Positions 23,150 through 34,631 of a stretch of 64,000 bases of DNA are shown here, in pieces. The first letter of the stretch is position 1. Every line of letters starts with the position of its first letter. The notes beneath the pieces were generated by a model, which made no database searches, was not told the DNA's origin, and worked only from the letters and a program-made list of their open reading frames with translations. The DNA lies in assembly GCA_034440575.1 (NCBI GenBank), contig JAOTOL010001174.1:186001-250000 (forward strand), read 5' to 3'. A program made the translations under genes and the position numbers. This stretch comes from Imbricaverruca yamaguchii (Eukaryota; Arthropoda; Thecostraca; Neoverrucidae).

Positions 23150-24301
23150 TAGCACAATTTTGTTTTTCCCGTCAAATCCTCATACCCATATCGGGGATGG
23201 GAGGGGGTTGGGGATCCTACTATACCCCCTCTACTTTCCAAGCTACGCTTTGTACGAAAACGGAAGTGGTATTGTCAGAAAGTGTTTGATGAGTAGGGTC
23301 CGAAAGAACCAAAAAATGTACCCCAAACAGTGACGTCAATACGTGATCACGACTAGCATCATGTTTTTGGCTCCGGAGAGTTCATTTGGTGGGTATTTAA
23401 AACATTGAAAATTATTTGGAATCAGAAAATGAAGGCAAATTCAACCATGTCTCTCACCAAAAAATCAACACTTGATGTTTTTGAAGTTGTCAAATATTTA
23501 ACTTGCAATTCTCTTTACGTTTTCTTATTATAATAGGTAGAGCGGACTGCGAAACGTTGTTTTAAGTCAGCTCTCCCTAATGAAAATGCCTACAAAAGCC
23601 AATTTTTTTCATTTTAGCCCTAATAGGCAAGTATTGCACAATTAATACATCATTAAAAAAAATAATCCGAGTTGTTGTTGGGGTGGCTTGAGGAGCCAGG
23701 GTTCTATTGCTAAGCAGAGCTTGTTGCGTGAACCCTGTCCCCACCACCCGATTCATGAATTCCAGTTCAACGGCAAAATTTAGACCGAAAGTTTAACGTG
23801 CCGCCAATGCACCGACACGGCCGCCCGGTAGCTCGTCCCCGGCCTTATCGGGCCAGCTGCCAACTGACACTCCCGGCCAGGGGCTAAATGCGAGCGCGCG
23901 AAGCGACTCGAACCCTGTGTTGCCAGTACAGGGGAGACCAGTGCAGGCCAGCGCTCTAACTAACTGAGCTACCGAGGCGGCACTGAGCTACCGGGGCGGC
24001 TAATCATCAAAAATGAAGAAAAAACAAATTCCTCCAATGCGGTTCGTTGCATCTCTAAACATAAGTAAGCGCTGACAGTTTCATTAAAATATCTGTGTGC
24101 ACCAAAGGGTGACGACTGAACTTTTTGGAGGTGACCTCACTTGACCGTGAATTACTCATTGACCGTAGACGACCTGACTCCAAGATTTCACACAACATGC
24201 CAAATTGACACGGAGCAAGGTGCGGCACGCTGTCGCGCGCCGCCTTTTCGCCATCTCCGGGGAACCTCAGGAGGGCGTTAAAAGACCTCCGAGACCCTGG
24301 G
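23150..24301. mobile_element. TTAA-type element, family 1, copy B, interrupted by a SINE
   Basis: Same family as 18061-18894, in opposite orientation: shared CGTTTCGCAGTCC-type, GCTGACAGTTTCATTAAAAT and GACTGAACTTTTTGGAGGTG blocks. The right end GGG|TTAA lies at 24301/24302-24305. The left end is eroded (begins near TTTTTCCCGTCAAATCC at 23163). A SINE occupies 23660-24000. Confidence 0.65.
23660..24000 (-). mobile_element. tRNA-derived SINE, nearly full length (minus strand)
   Basis: Read on the minus strand it begins GCCGCCTCGGTAGCTCAGTT (A box), has GGGTTCGAGTCGC (B box), and then the same body as the plus-strand copy at 57892 (GTGTCAGTTGGCAGCTGGCC, TGTCGGTGCATTGGCGGCAC, AGCAAGCTCTGCTTAGC-type, CAAGCCACCCCAACAACAA). 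It ends in an A-rich tail near 23656. The first 20 bases of the head are duplicated (23981-24000). It sits inside TTAA element copy B. Confidence 0.85.
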
Positions 24302-24324
24302 TTAACGCACCCACATAGCGGGCA

Positions 24325-24475
24325 CTGCCGCCAAATGCCTACGCCCGGCCTTCCCTGGTCAGTTGCCAACTGGCCACCCAGGCTGGGGGCGTCAACAGCG
24401 AGCGCGTAAAGCGACTCCGCTCGTTGTGCCAAGACGGGGAAGCTCTGCAGGCCAGCGAGTCCAACAAGCGGCTTC
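24325..24475 (-). mobile_element. Diverged partial SINE copy (minus strand)
   Basis: Blocks such as CAGTTGCCAACTGGCC, GCGAGCGCGTAAAGCGACTC and GCTCTGCAGGCCAGCGAG follow the order of the SINE at 23660-24000, with substantial divergence and an altered B box. The 3' part is missing. It adjoins the end of TTAA element copy B. Confidence 0.6.
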
Positions 24476-24479
24476 ATAC

Positions 24480-25414
24480 AAGTCGCGGGAATTTAATGCC
24501 TCAGACACTGTAGATGAGCGCGTCTGCGCGGTCGGCCTGGTGTACTGGGGCCACCTGTCAGCTCCGCCAACCGGCTGCCGCGGCTGCAGACACCGGCACG
24601 GCCCCGCATCATGGCGGCGTGGGGGCGAACGCAGCAGCAATTAACCAATGCGGACAGTTCCGCTTAGTATCCATCAACATAGGCGAGCTAAATACAAAAA
24701 CAGCGAATAAGGTAGCGTAAAATTTCCGCTATGGAAAATGCTCGGTTTCGCATTTTGGGTCCGATACATATTTTAATTTCGCTGAACGAGTGAAATTTGC
24801 GTCCCTGCTTGGCGTATTCTGTTTGTCACGAGGTGACGCCAGCTACAGCAGGCTTCTCGCCATGTTAATAATATGTTCCCTTTGACCATTGGTTACACCA
24901 GGCATGCAGGCAATACAGTAAACCAGAAACCTAATCGACACAGGTGCAACCATGGTTCTGGTAAGTGAGGGACACGACTTTTGTCACTAGCTTCCCGGAG
25001 GAAAATGGCCTTAGAAAATATAATCGAGATAGGAACAGCCCGGGCTTTGGTAAGGGAGGAACCAGACTTTTGTCACAGGTTTCCTGGATAAAAATGGCCC
25101 CAGGAAAAGGAAAGATTTTAGGAGAAGCAGTTATTGGGAAAGGTGGGCTGGGGGGACATTGCAGGGATGTAAGAACACCAGTGAAGGGTGGAGGGGAAAT
25201 TGTCGTTTTCCCCTTAGGCTGAGACCATAGAGGTGTGGGGGTGGGTGACATGGACCTAACAGCCTTCGACGTGTTAACGCATATCTCTCATTGGCCATTG
25301 GCAAACCACACATATGTATGTGTATATACATATACAAACACACACACACACACACACACACACTCACTCACACACACACACACACCCACACACACACACA
25401 GAGACACACACACA

Positions 25415-25455
<41 letters not shown>

Positions 25456-26095
25456 TTCCAATACATTTGGTCGGTTTCACAGTACATTTTTGACTTCATA
25501 CCGATCCCTTTTCACCACTCACTCGCCAACCAAAAGGATTGAGGAGTATCGGTATGATAGTTGTTGGACATTTTCCACCTGCAGTACAATGGTGCCAACA
25601 TAGGGCGACGTGGTTCACGGAAAGAAAATGCGAAATGCTACCCGATACGTGAATAATATTATGCAGTGATTTCTAAACATGATGTTTGGTTTGGTGATTT
25701 CGATGAAGGCGTACGTGGCAATGGCAAGGTGTATACAGTAAGTCCAGCGAATATGCATCACATTCCCGATCATTGGAATGACGGGTTGGTGGCTATTAAC
25801 GAACATACAACGGGCGATACCGACCGCCGAGTCAATGCTCGGGTGCACCATGCTGATGTCGGCGCCAAAATAACACCATGTTCATCGATGACCAAGCAAG
25901 TCCACCACCAGGGCACTCCCCTGAACAGCTGAGACCATCAGCGTCTGGTGCAGGTGGTTGGGAACCGCTGAGTGGCGGCGGTGAGCGCACGATCACAACC
26001 TGCACCGCGTTTGAAGTGTGCCGCGTTCGTCTCGACCCCGTGCGCAGACCTGGGCCGCTCCACGAGTCGATGGAGCAGACGCATTGCCTGTGACA
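24480..26095. other. Intergenic, no gene recognised; CA and TA microsatellites
   Basis: Frames here are short and overlapping. 25332-25410 is (CA)n with interruptions and 25421-25446 is (TA)n. 24960-25100 contains a weak direct duplication (ACTTTTGTCACTAGCTTCC / ACTTTTGTCACAGGTTTCC). Nothing else is recognised. Confidence 0.45.
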
Positions 26096-26099
26096 CCAG

Positions 26100-26530
26100 C
26101 TGTCGTGCGGCTCGCTGGGTGTCATCACGTGTCGAGCGGACCGCTGGATGTCATCACGTGTCGCTTAGCTCGCTGGGTGTCATCACGTGTCGCTTAGCTC
26201 CCTGAGTGTCATCACGTGTCGCATAGCTCGCTGGATGTCATACGTGTTGTCGCTATGTGGTGTCATCACGTGTCGCTTAGCTCGCTGGATGTCATCACGT
26301 GTCGCTTAGCTCGCTGGGTGTCATCACGTGTCGCTTAGCTCCCTGAGTGTCATCACGTGTCGCATAGCTCGCTGGATGTCATCACGTGTCGCTTAGCTCG
26401 CTGGATGTCATCACGTGTCGCTTAGCTCGCTGGGTGTCATAGTGTCGCTGGGTGTCATCACGTGTCGCATAGCTCGCTGGATGTCATCACGTGTCGCTTA
26501 GCTCGCTGGATGTCATCACGTGTCGCGCAC
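26100..26530 (+). repeat. 29-bp tandem array, about 14 units, upstream of the calmodulin-like gene
   Basis: The unit is TCATCACGTGTCGCTTAGCT followed by CGCTGGATG, with variants (GGGTG, CCTGAGTG, GCATAGC). Two units are disrupted (near 26240 and 26440). The array ends roughly 200 bases before the first recognised coding exon. Confidence 0.95.
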
Positions 26531-26548
26531 GCTGCCCGTCGACACGTG
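26126..26548 (+). promoter_or_regulatory. Fourteen CACGTG E-boxes upstream of the calmodulin-like gene
   Basis: CACGTG occurs at 26126, 26155, 26184, 26213, 26267, 26296, 26325, 26354, 26383, 26412, 26459, 26488 and 26517 (one per 29-bp unit), and again outside the array at 26543. CACGTG is the established core site of bHLH factors such as CLOCK/CYCLE and MYC/MAX, often sensitive to CpG methylation. The position 180-600 bp before the first coding exon suggests a promoter-proximal role. That is inference: the motif may be only a passenger in a satellite unit. Confidence 0.4.
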
Positions 26549-26724
26549 CCCGCCCATACAGCGGCACCATCAGACCGTCGACACAGGTGCCCGCCTGTCT
26601 CCATGGCCGTCGTTCCGGACATATGTGTGGGTGGGGGGATGGTATGTGGGGAGATGTGCCGGCACTGGTTCCCCAGCGTCATGCCACCCGGCGCCAGTCG
26701 CCTGGCCAACTTCACGACGTCGAG

Positions 26725-26773
26725 ATGAGCGCGCCGGCAGATGTCCTCGGCCCCGGGCCGGCCGAACTGCGAG
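26725..26773 (+). CDS. Calmodulin-like EF-hand protein, exon 1 (N-terminal 16 residues)
   Basis: ATG at 26725 opens MSAPADVLGPGPAELR and stops one base into a codon at the donor GCGAG|GTGAGAA. The phase matches the acceptor at 34631, giving ...AELRAMRLQFDL, which aligns with the N-terminal helix of calmodulin (EEQIAEFKEAFSLF). Chance agreement of phase, reading and alignment is unlikely but possible, so this exon is less certain than the others. The frame stays open upstream, with an acceptor-like TTCCCCAG at 26669-26676, so the true start could lie further 5'; related insect proteins have longer N-termini (from memory). The spliced protein is 169 aa. Confidence 0.65.
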
Positions 26774-27118
26774 GTGAGAACACATCATTTTTTGGTATTG
26801 TCTCTAATACATTATAGGTCTGTTCATGCATTATTTTTGAACCAACCGTCATTCACACGCCTACGACAATTCGTCCTGGTGCTCACAGTTCTTTATATTT
26901 TATAAATTAAAATACTTTGCTTACGCTTACTTGGCGACACTCAACGATTCTCTCAACACTTACACGATCGGGTTTTTGCTTCGGAGCCATTAGTTCCATC
27001 GTCGCACCGATGGCCGCCAGTTGATAGCTTGAGTCAGCCACATTGCTTCAACTTCGGCAATTTAATTGTTCAGATGCGCGCCCTGCCATGCCCGCCTCCG
27101 CGGAAAGGATTTCATTAA

Positions 27119-27964
27119 CCCGCGCCGTCTTTCCGGTCAAATCCTCTCACCCCGTCTCGGGGGGGGGGGGGCAGTTGAAGACCCCCTCTAAAATCCAAGC
27201 TAAACATCACACGAAAACGAAAGAGGTGTCATCGGAAAGCGCTCGACGAATAGGGTCCGTGTCCGCCCTCCAAAACAATTTTCCCCCAAAAGTGACATCA
27301 CCAGAGGACTAGATTTTCACGATTTTAACGACCTACATTATGTTTTTGGCTCTGGGGAGTTCACTTTTGGGGATATATGAAAAGAAAAAGAAAAGTATTT
27401 AGAATGAGAAAAGGACAGCGAAATCGACCAAGGCTACAATGTTCTTTGGCCCCCAAAAATACAATTTTTGTTGTTGAAATTAAAAAAAAAACGTTTTCAA
27501 GTTTTCTTCAATTTTACTTTTCCAGTAGATAGAGCAGGCCGAGAAACGTTGTTGGAAATCAACTTGCCCTAATACAAAAAGTCTTACTTTAGCCAGAATC
27601 ATGTATTTGAACTGCAATTTGGCAAATACACAAAATTTATATGTAGTCGAAAACGAAAAAAAGAGAAAAATTCCACTCGTACGTTTTGTTGCATCCGTAA
27701 AGATAAGCAAACGCTGAAAGTTTCATTAAAATATCTGTATCCGTTAAAGCGTGACGACTGGTTGAACGTTTTTTGGAGGTGACCTCACTTGACCTTGACT
27801 AACTCGTTGACCCTAGATGATCTGATCTAAACATTTTGAATCAGCATGTCAAATTGATGTGGGGAAAAGGTATGCAAAATTTGGGCGCGCTGCCGCGCGT
27901 CGTTCGTCCGCTATCCGCGACAAACCTGAGGGGAGCGGTTGAAGACCCCCCGAGATGGGATGGG
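27119..27964. mobile_element. TTAA-flanked non-autonomous element, family 1, copy C
   Basis: 846 bp between TTAA at 27115-27118 and 27965-27968, beginning CCCGCGCCG and ending GAGATGGGATGGG. It runs opposite to copy A. It shares CTCACCCCGTCTCGGGG, AAGCGTGACGACTGGTTGAA and GGAGGTGACCTCACTTGACC with copies A and/or B. No coding capacity. It lies in intron 1 of the calmodulin-like gene. Confidence 0.75.
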
Positions 27965-27969
27965 TTAAA

Positions 27970-29400
27970 GCAAATATAAACATTTCCATCAGGAAATCAA
28001 TTGAAAAAGCAGGCCCAATTTAAGCCGACATAACTCGCGGACCAATGGACCAAGCCTGGGCCCCTTGGCTACGCCTCCGACTACTACCAACCTGAAATAG
28101 CCAACTAATGCGAAGGAATGTGATGAGTGTACTTGATGCACACATTATGGTAGTTCAAAGTATTACACTTTAACTATTCTTACAATTTCTCGCACATTGC
28201 TGTGACCCAATTTTCAGCCGGCTGACATTAAAGGATTGAAACCGGTATCAGAGAGTAATGGGAATCGGCTGCTGCCACCCCCCCCCGCCGGGAGTCTGAG
28301 ATTATCCAAGATAACCAGAAAATGTGTCGTCCTTTGATGTACCCCGAGCCCGAACGACTGCGAGGCTGGTACCAGTCGGACCACAGAGGGTGCAGTGCTG
28401 AAAGCTGCATAGGGCATGAACTGAAAGCGAAGGCCCAGAGACAAAATGGGCACCTGTGCTAATTGGACAATTCTGCATCGTGCATTAAGCTTGAGACAGG
28501 TGTGTCACTTCGCATATGCTAGGGAAGGGGGACACTGGTCCTCTCGATTATTGATTTGGCCCTCTTAATCATCGATTTACCCTCCCAATTAGGGTGAAGC
28601 TTAGCCATTGGGCTTATGGGTCTATGATTATCCACTAGAAACCAATGGTCTTGGGAGCAGCCTTGACCATCATGTAGGGCATATGGCACCTGAAACCAAC
28701 GTTATCAAGTGACTCACGATTTGAGATGCGCTTATCATACTCGGCAGAAAGATCCATTTCGATACGATTATAGCCACTTTCAGTCGATTCAATTTTTTCC
28801 AATGTACACATGCGGAAATTGAAAACACTATTTTCACAAACGTACTCCACTACCATGTATCTAGAACGCATCCAAAAATTGAACGGACCTTTCCGATTAA
28901 TCTAAATAGGCTTTACTTACAGCAAAATTATCTCACTTACCTGAAAATCGACGCAATAATGTGCATATATGTAATATATACATACGGGCCCAGAAGAGAG
29001 CAGCTGCGGTCGGTGACTTGATAAAATTCGGCATCCAATTCCTATGGCATAGTTAAAATTATCCCACACCAAGTCACACAGTCCTACAGGACTAGGACGA
29101 CCTGGATTGCTTCAGGATAACCTGGATTGCTTCAGGTATCAACATAGTCCGCCTGATGCCAGCGAGTTACCCCGAGTTCCCGACAATCTGAAAGCGAAAT
29201 ACTTGCACACCGACACATGGAAAGCACCCCTCTGACATACATACACTGTGCGCGATACGATGGTACGCCCTTCACTACCTGAGTGTAACCACTCTTGGAA
29301 TTTACTAGTCCGGTACTCGTATCATTTGCATTGGATGGTAGAAGCTAGGTACATGACGTTCATTATCTATATCAAACATGACATTGAATTAATACACAAA
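27970..29400. other. Intron 1 of the calmodulin-like gene, nothing recognised
   Basis: AT-rich sequence with short shadow frames. A poly-C run (28279-28286) and small direct repeats (GACCTGGATTGCTTCAGG near 29100) are the only structures seen. Confidence 0.4.
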
Positions 29401-29429
29401 AGACACCCCGCACCTATCGCTCATCTCAC

Positions 29430-30285
29430 CTCTCCGCATCTCTCCCTCATCTCACCTCACCTCACATATACATAATCTCACCTCGCCTCACCGTACCTAT
29501 CCCTCACCTCACCTCACCACACCTATCCATCACCTCACCTCACCGTACCTATCCATCATCTCACGACACCGTACATGTCCATCATCTCACCTCACCTCAC
29601 CTCACCACACCTATCCAACACCTCACCTCACCGTACCTATCCATCATCTCACGAAATCGTACATATCCATCACCTCACCTCACCTCACCGCACATGTCCA
29701 TCATCTCACCTCACCTCACCGTACCTATCCCTCACCCCGCCACACCTATCCATCATCTTACCTCACTGCACCTATCCATGATCTCACCTCACCGTACATG
29801 TCCATCATCTCACCTCACCTCACCGTACCTATCCCTCACCCCGCCACACCTATCCATCACCTTACCTCACTGCACCTATCCATAATCTCACCTCACCGTA
29901 CATGTACATCATCTCACCTCACCTCACCGTACATGTACATAATCTCACCTCACCTCACCGCACATGTCCATCATCTCACCTCACCTCACCGTACCTGTCC
30001 CTCACCCCACCACACCTATCCATCGCCTTACCTCACTGCACCTATCCACAATCTCACCTCACCGTACATGTCTATCATCTCACCTCACCTCACCGTACCT
30101 ATCCCTCACCCCACCACACCTATCCATCACCTTACCTCACTGCACCTATCCACGATCTCACCTCACCGTACATGTCATCATCTCACCTCACCGCACCTAT
30201 GACTCATCTCACCTGACATCACCTGTCCCCAATCTCACCTCACCTCACTGCACATGTCCCTCACCTCACCTCACTGCACCTATAT
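29430..30285 (+). repeat. CACCTCACCTCACCGTACCTATCC-type array with ~104-bp higher-order period
   Basis: Short units built from CTCACCTCACC plus GTACCTATCC or GTACATGTCC fill 850 bases. A larger block starting ACATGTCCATCATCTCACC recurs at about 29690 and 29794, and in similar form at about 29963 and 30070. The strand is almost free of G, so plus frames stay open as His/Ser/Pro-rich repeats without meaning. It is in intron 1 of the calmodulin-like gene. Confidence 0.95.
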
Positions 30286-30684
30286 TTCGCAAACCCTGTT
30301 TTTAGCGATAAAATGTTGCGACAAGTGGTGAAGACTTATACATGAAATAGCTTTTTATGTGCAAATGAGTGGTGGAGCCAGGGTTTCTTAAAGGGCAGCC
30401 AGACCAAAAAGAGTTGTAATGAAAAGGAAAACGATTTTGGCGCACTTCCTGCACCGACAATTTTTGCTTTTGTGTGGTGAAGATATCACACTTTTTGTTT
30501 CAGGTGTATTTTTGGTTGCAAAGGGACGCCACCCTGGGCTGCGCCTCTGGGAATAGAAAAATCACATAAACCCTTTACTTCTGGTAGAAAGCATGTGCAA
30601 TATCTGCGCAGTGTTTTGTGATATCATTATTTCCACTCAATGTTTCGTGCTGCATCCCACAAATAGTGGGGAGGCAAAGTTCCC

Positions 30685-30800
30685 CACAAATACCTATGTA
30701 AAATGTTATACTCCTGGACCAGTGTCATCCTATTCCATGAGCCAAATACCCTATGTAAAATGTTATACTCCTGGACCAGTGTCATCCTATTCCATGAGCT
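30685..30800 (+). repeat. Tandem duplication of about 58 bp
   Basis: CCTATGTAAAATGTTATACT, CCTGGACCAGTGTCATCC and TATTCCATGAGC occur in order twice (from about 30692 and 30750) with essentially no differences, implying a recent duplication. Confidence 0.9.
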
Positions 30801-30809
30801 TCGAGGCTA

Positions 30810-31870
30810 AGAACCCGAAAGTTGATGGAATATAACCCCTAACCTGTTCAGGTGCCTGAACTCAGGGCATCGTGCATCTGGCATTGGCTGCGTCAAAATA
30901 CCGGTTGAACTTTGTCAATGCTTAAAAGTGTTTGGAAACATGCAGCGTGCAATTTCGAATAACGTGATTTAGTAAAGGAATGGCACATGTTCAGCTAACA
31001 GTGAAAAATATTTATATTGTCGAAGTGGCGGTTTCATGATTAGATGACAATCATAATTAGATGACATACATCACTCATAATTTATTAAATTTAAGCATCT
31101 CTGCGCGGATAACTAAATTATAAGGTAAGCTGCAGTTGTTGCATGAAAATTACCAGATCTGGTGGTAAGAATCATAAAGAAGCAGCTTTGCACAGTTCAG
31201 AACGCTATTCCACTAAGTCATCTCAGCCCACAGTTAGGTAGTTTGCTACATAAAAGAAGATACAAACTTATTTTGGAGTTTATGCACAAATATTCTCATC
31301 ATTCAAGGAGAAGCCTGAAAACGCGTCGACGTTTTGAATCACTAGCCAAATAGGCGGGCATTGCTAAAGACCTGACGATATGACCTAGACAGTGGCATAC
31401 GCATATACTTGCACCATCCACAATGCACTCTTAGCCTTTTGGCCCATCGTCAAAACATCGATGGGCTGCGAAAACCAAAAAAAAACACCAAGCACGGCTA
31501 CGAGCGCACAGGCCATCCAACATGCGCCGCCAAAGTCACCCGCAGAACACGCTTTAAGTTGCCGCGCCTCCACGCAGGTGCAGCTTGAGCGCTCGTCCAG
31601 ACGGAGGGGGTGGGGACTGACAGCTCAGGTAGCTCAAGCGGCAGCTCATTGTAGGGGCGGAGTCACCGTAACGAGGCCCGCGCTTATCAACCCTCATCCT
31701 GGGCCTGAGGACAGACAGCTGACTCGCTATGCGCGTGCTTCGCTGACGTGCCCCAGTCACCGCGCGAAGCTCGTCCTGGATCTGAAGGCATGCCGCCGCT
31801 CGTCCTGCGCGTTCCAATCAGCGTGCGAGGCTCGGTCGCGGGACATTGCGACTGGCTGTAGAGCCGCGTG
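30810..31870. other. Intron 1 of the calmodulin-like gene, nothing firmly recognised
   Basis: Short frames only. The GC-rich stretch 31500-31870 has overlapping frames on both strands without family resemblance; it directly precedes a LINE 3' end. Confidence 0.4.
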
Positions 31871-31877
31871 TCATGTA

Positions 31878-32290
31878 GGCTGGGAGATCTCATCGAGGTC
31901 TTTAAATTTGTCCATGGTCTGGAGAGGGGCATGTATCTTGGGGAAATGTTTGAATTGAACGGAAATTATGCAATTAGGGGTCATAAATTCAAAATTAAAG
32001 TTAATCACAGCAGAACAAGGTTAAGGCAGACTCTCTTCACCAACAGGGTAGTAGAACACTGGAACCAGCTGCCAGAAAACATCGTCAGTAGCAGCACATT
32101 GAACATCTTTAAAAACAGCATAGACAATCATTTTAAGAATAGAGGGCTTGCTTTTCAGTATTACAGGGAGAGCTGATTGACAGATTATTTGGTGGGCAAC
32201 TGGTTCAGTGTACAGAGTGCAACCAAGAAGGTCCTTTGTGGCTCATAGTTGCAACAATCTTTTATGTCTTTATGACTTTATGTGTCAGGC
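31878..32290 (+). pseudogene. 5'-truncated LINE (CR1/Jockey-like), 3' end of ORF2 and 3' UTR
   Basis: The frame reads GDLIEVFKFVHGLERG, then RGHKFKIKV, RLRQTLFTNRVVEHWNQLPE and SSSTLNIFKNSID, stopping at 32174-32176. This is the typical C-terminal tail of non-LTR retrotransposon ORF2 (FxNRVVxxWNxLP). The 3' UTR ends with TTTATGTCTTTATGACTTTA near 32286. The same element is present at 49919-50195 and, inverted, at 56572-56895. Only the tail is present, so it is a dead copy. Confidence 0.85.
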
Positions 32291-32740
32291 CGTCTACCAA
32301 TATTGACGGAAGTGTTTTAACCATCACCTACGTCCATGTATCGGACATATTTAAATATCGACACAACAATAGACATTGCAACAGGTCTTCTTCGCCTTGT
32401 TCTAATGTCTACTGTTATGCTGATATTTAAATATGGCCGGTACGTGGGGGTACGCGATGTTTCAAACCCTTTGTCAACATTGGTAGACGGCCTGATACAT
32501 AAAGCATGTGCAACAAGTCCAGTGCGTAAAATGTATCTGTGTTTATAGTCTATCTCGGAAGCATGACCAAGCTCGAATTATTTCAGACCAATTTGTGATT
32601 CTATTTGACTTAAAATGAGGATTCGGTTGCTTTTTGTAATCGTTTTTACTTCAGCAATACTCAGTAAGACTTTCAGTAGCATTGTCAACTGAGAAAGGAA
32701 TAGTAGAGTTCTCCTGTTGAAAGTAGACAGTTGAAGACGT

Positions 32741-32770
32741 CACGAAGGTAGACGAAGGTCTACCTTCGTG
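32741..32770. repeat. 13-bp perfect inverted repeat, 4-nt loop
   Basis: CACGAAGGTAGAC (32741-32753) and GTCTACCTTCGTG (32758-32770) pair fully around the loop GAAG. Confidence 0.85.
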
Positions 32771-32871
32771 TACAGAGCTAAGCTGAGCCGCCGTAGAGTT
32801 GAAATAGTAAAGCTGGTCGGAGGCAGAATAAGATGGAGTAGCGACTAATTGTCAGTCCTGGCAGTGTCTGT

Positions 32872-33035
32872 TTGGAGTATGGGGTGTAGTGGGTGGGTTT
32901 GGAGTATGGGGTGTAGTGGGTGGGTTTGGAGTATGGGGTGTAGTGGGTGGGTTTGGAATATGGGGTGTAGTGGGTGGGTTTGGAGTATGGGGTGTAGTGG
33001 GTGGGTTTGGAGTATGAGGTGTAGTGGGTGGGGTT
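32872..33035 (+). repeat. 27-bp G-rich tandem array, six units
   Basis: The unit is GGAGTATGGGGTGTAGTGGG followed by TGGGTTT. The period is a multiple of three and the unit lacks stops in several frames, giving nine-residue peptide repeats on both strands that are probably artefacts. Each unit has several G runs (GGGG, GGG, GGG), so quadruplex formation is possible. Confidence 0.95.
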
Positions 33036-33239
33036 GGAACGGGGCATCGCCATTGTAGTGTAAACATTTAAAGAACACATTTACCTTGGGAACATTATTT
33101 TTTTCTCTTTGGTTTATCTCATTTTGGTTATTTTCTCTTTTCTTTTTAAGGTATCTTGTTTTTTCTCGAGTTTGCAGTCGTGCTACATTTTCCATTTTTC
33201 ACGCATACTTTCATATTTCCCCCGCTCCCTTTTCTTTTT

Positions 33240-34160
33240 TCACAGGTTATGAAGTAAGCGTGTAACTGAAAGAAAGGGGAAGATATGTTCGTGTAATGTT
33301 GGATGTTCGTTGTTGAGGAGAGTGATGATGTTTAGAAGGATGTTGTTTGTGGTGCAGTAATTTGTGATATGTTCTCTTAGTTTGCGTATTTGGTGTAGTG
33401 TATGAGTATGTGATTGGTAGTAAGTGGTTGGTGACATGTTGTGCATTGTGGTCGTGGTCGTTATATACGAGGTAAGAGTGGGCGAGTGATGTGTGTCCGA
33501 TTCGCAGTCGTGTCAGTGCTCGCTCTTTATGGCTGGTGTTTTGATTGATAGTTTTCTAGTATTCGTGTTTGGGGTGCATTACATGGAGATGTGTTCTGCG
33601 GGGCCCCATGTTTGTTGTATGTGTTTGTTGATTGTCTGGTGCATTGTGGGGTAATATCCAAATTGTGAGAAGGAGCAATGTGTAGTTTGTTGCAATGCTG
33701 TGGCTATATTTGCTTCGGTGTCTGCGGGTTCGCTGCCATGTATGTTTGTGTGGCTCGGGACCCACATAAAAATGTTTGTTGCTGAGTGATTAGTTTGTTG
33801 TGTATGTGTGGTATTTTGGGGATGAGATGATGTCTGGATGTGGTGTAGAATATTATGCTTTGTATTCCTGATTTGGCGTCTATGGCTACGAGATTGTGTT
33901 CAATTGTTGTGTGGTAAATTGAGTTTGCCAAGAAGATTACATATAATTCTGCTGTGTATTTAGATGCTGTATCGGGCACACTGGCACGCAAGATGACCAG
34001 TGACAGTGTTGTACCGGGGTACAGCACCGCCGCTGCGCCCGTCTGCTGTGTTGTGTGTGATTTTGAGATTTTGATCCATTTCCATGGGGTCATCTCGTCT
34101 TTGGCTATGATTGACGTAGTTTGTCATTGCAGGAACAAAGCAGATAGCTGAGCAGGTTCC
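33240..34160 (-). pseudogene. Decayed Jockey-type LINE: RNase H domain and C-terminal region (minus strand)
   Basis: On the minus strand 34093-33704 reads GAAAVLYPGTTLS, then KYTAELYVIFLA, AIDAKSGIQSI and PHIHNKLI, matching in order the RNase H domain found in ORF2 of Jockey/R1-like LINEs (xAExxAI, DSxSxIxxI). After frameshifts, 33446-33240 reads MHNMSPTTYYQSHTHTLHQI and HIFPFLSVTRLLHNL, which fits the C-terminal region. Several frame changes make it non-functional. It differs from the LINE family at 31878. It is in intron 1 of the calmodulin-like gene. Confidence 0.65.
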
Positions 34161-34307
34161 AACCAATTAGGCGGCGAATCGTGGCGTCACGATCGCACGT
34201 GACGTCACGATTTGTATTATTTCTATTGTGGACCCAGGAAGCAACTGGAAGTGCCACCCTTGTGCCCCGACGGTGATGCCTGAGTTATGATAAGTTGTAC
34301 GTGCAAT

Positions 34308-34308
34308 G

Positions 34309-34340
<32 letters not shown>

Positions 34341-34350
34341 CTATATATAT
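34308..34350 (+). repeat. (CA)n microsatellite
   Basis: About 15 CA dimers followed by a short TATATATG stretch. Confidence 0.95.
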
Positions 34351-34631
34351 GTATATATCCGCACTGCAGAAGGTAATTTTATCGGAGTGGATTTTTAGGA
34401 ATTTTAACTAGCTAGAGATTATCTCACCCAGCTTTTTAGTTTTCCTCACCTAGTCATTGCAGCCGGTTTACCCTGTGTCTTACCACTTGTCTCGTTATTA
34501 TTCATAAAGTTGCCCCTCTTCCTCAGAATAGGTGCCCTTTGTCACAATGTTCCCACCCCGTCAACATTCGCCACCGCCACGTTCACACATCACGACGCAA
34601 CAGACTCGCAGCGGTGTCGGTTCGTCCGCAG

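Noticed and set aside
29575..30305. His/Ser/Pro-rich repeat frames
   Set aside because: They derive from the G-poor CACCTCACC array and change frame with the array.
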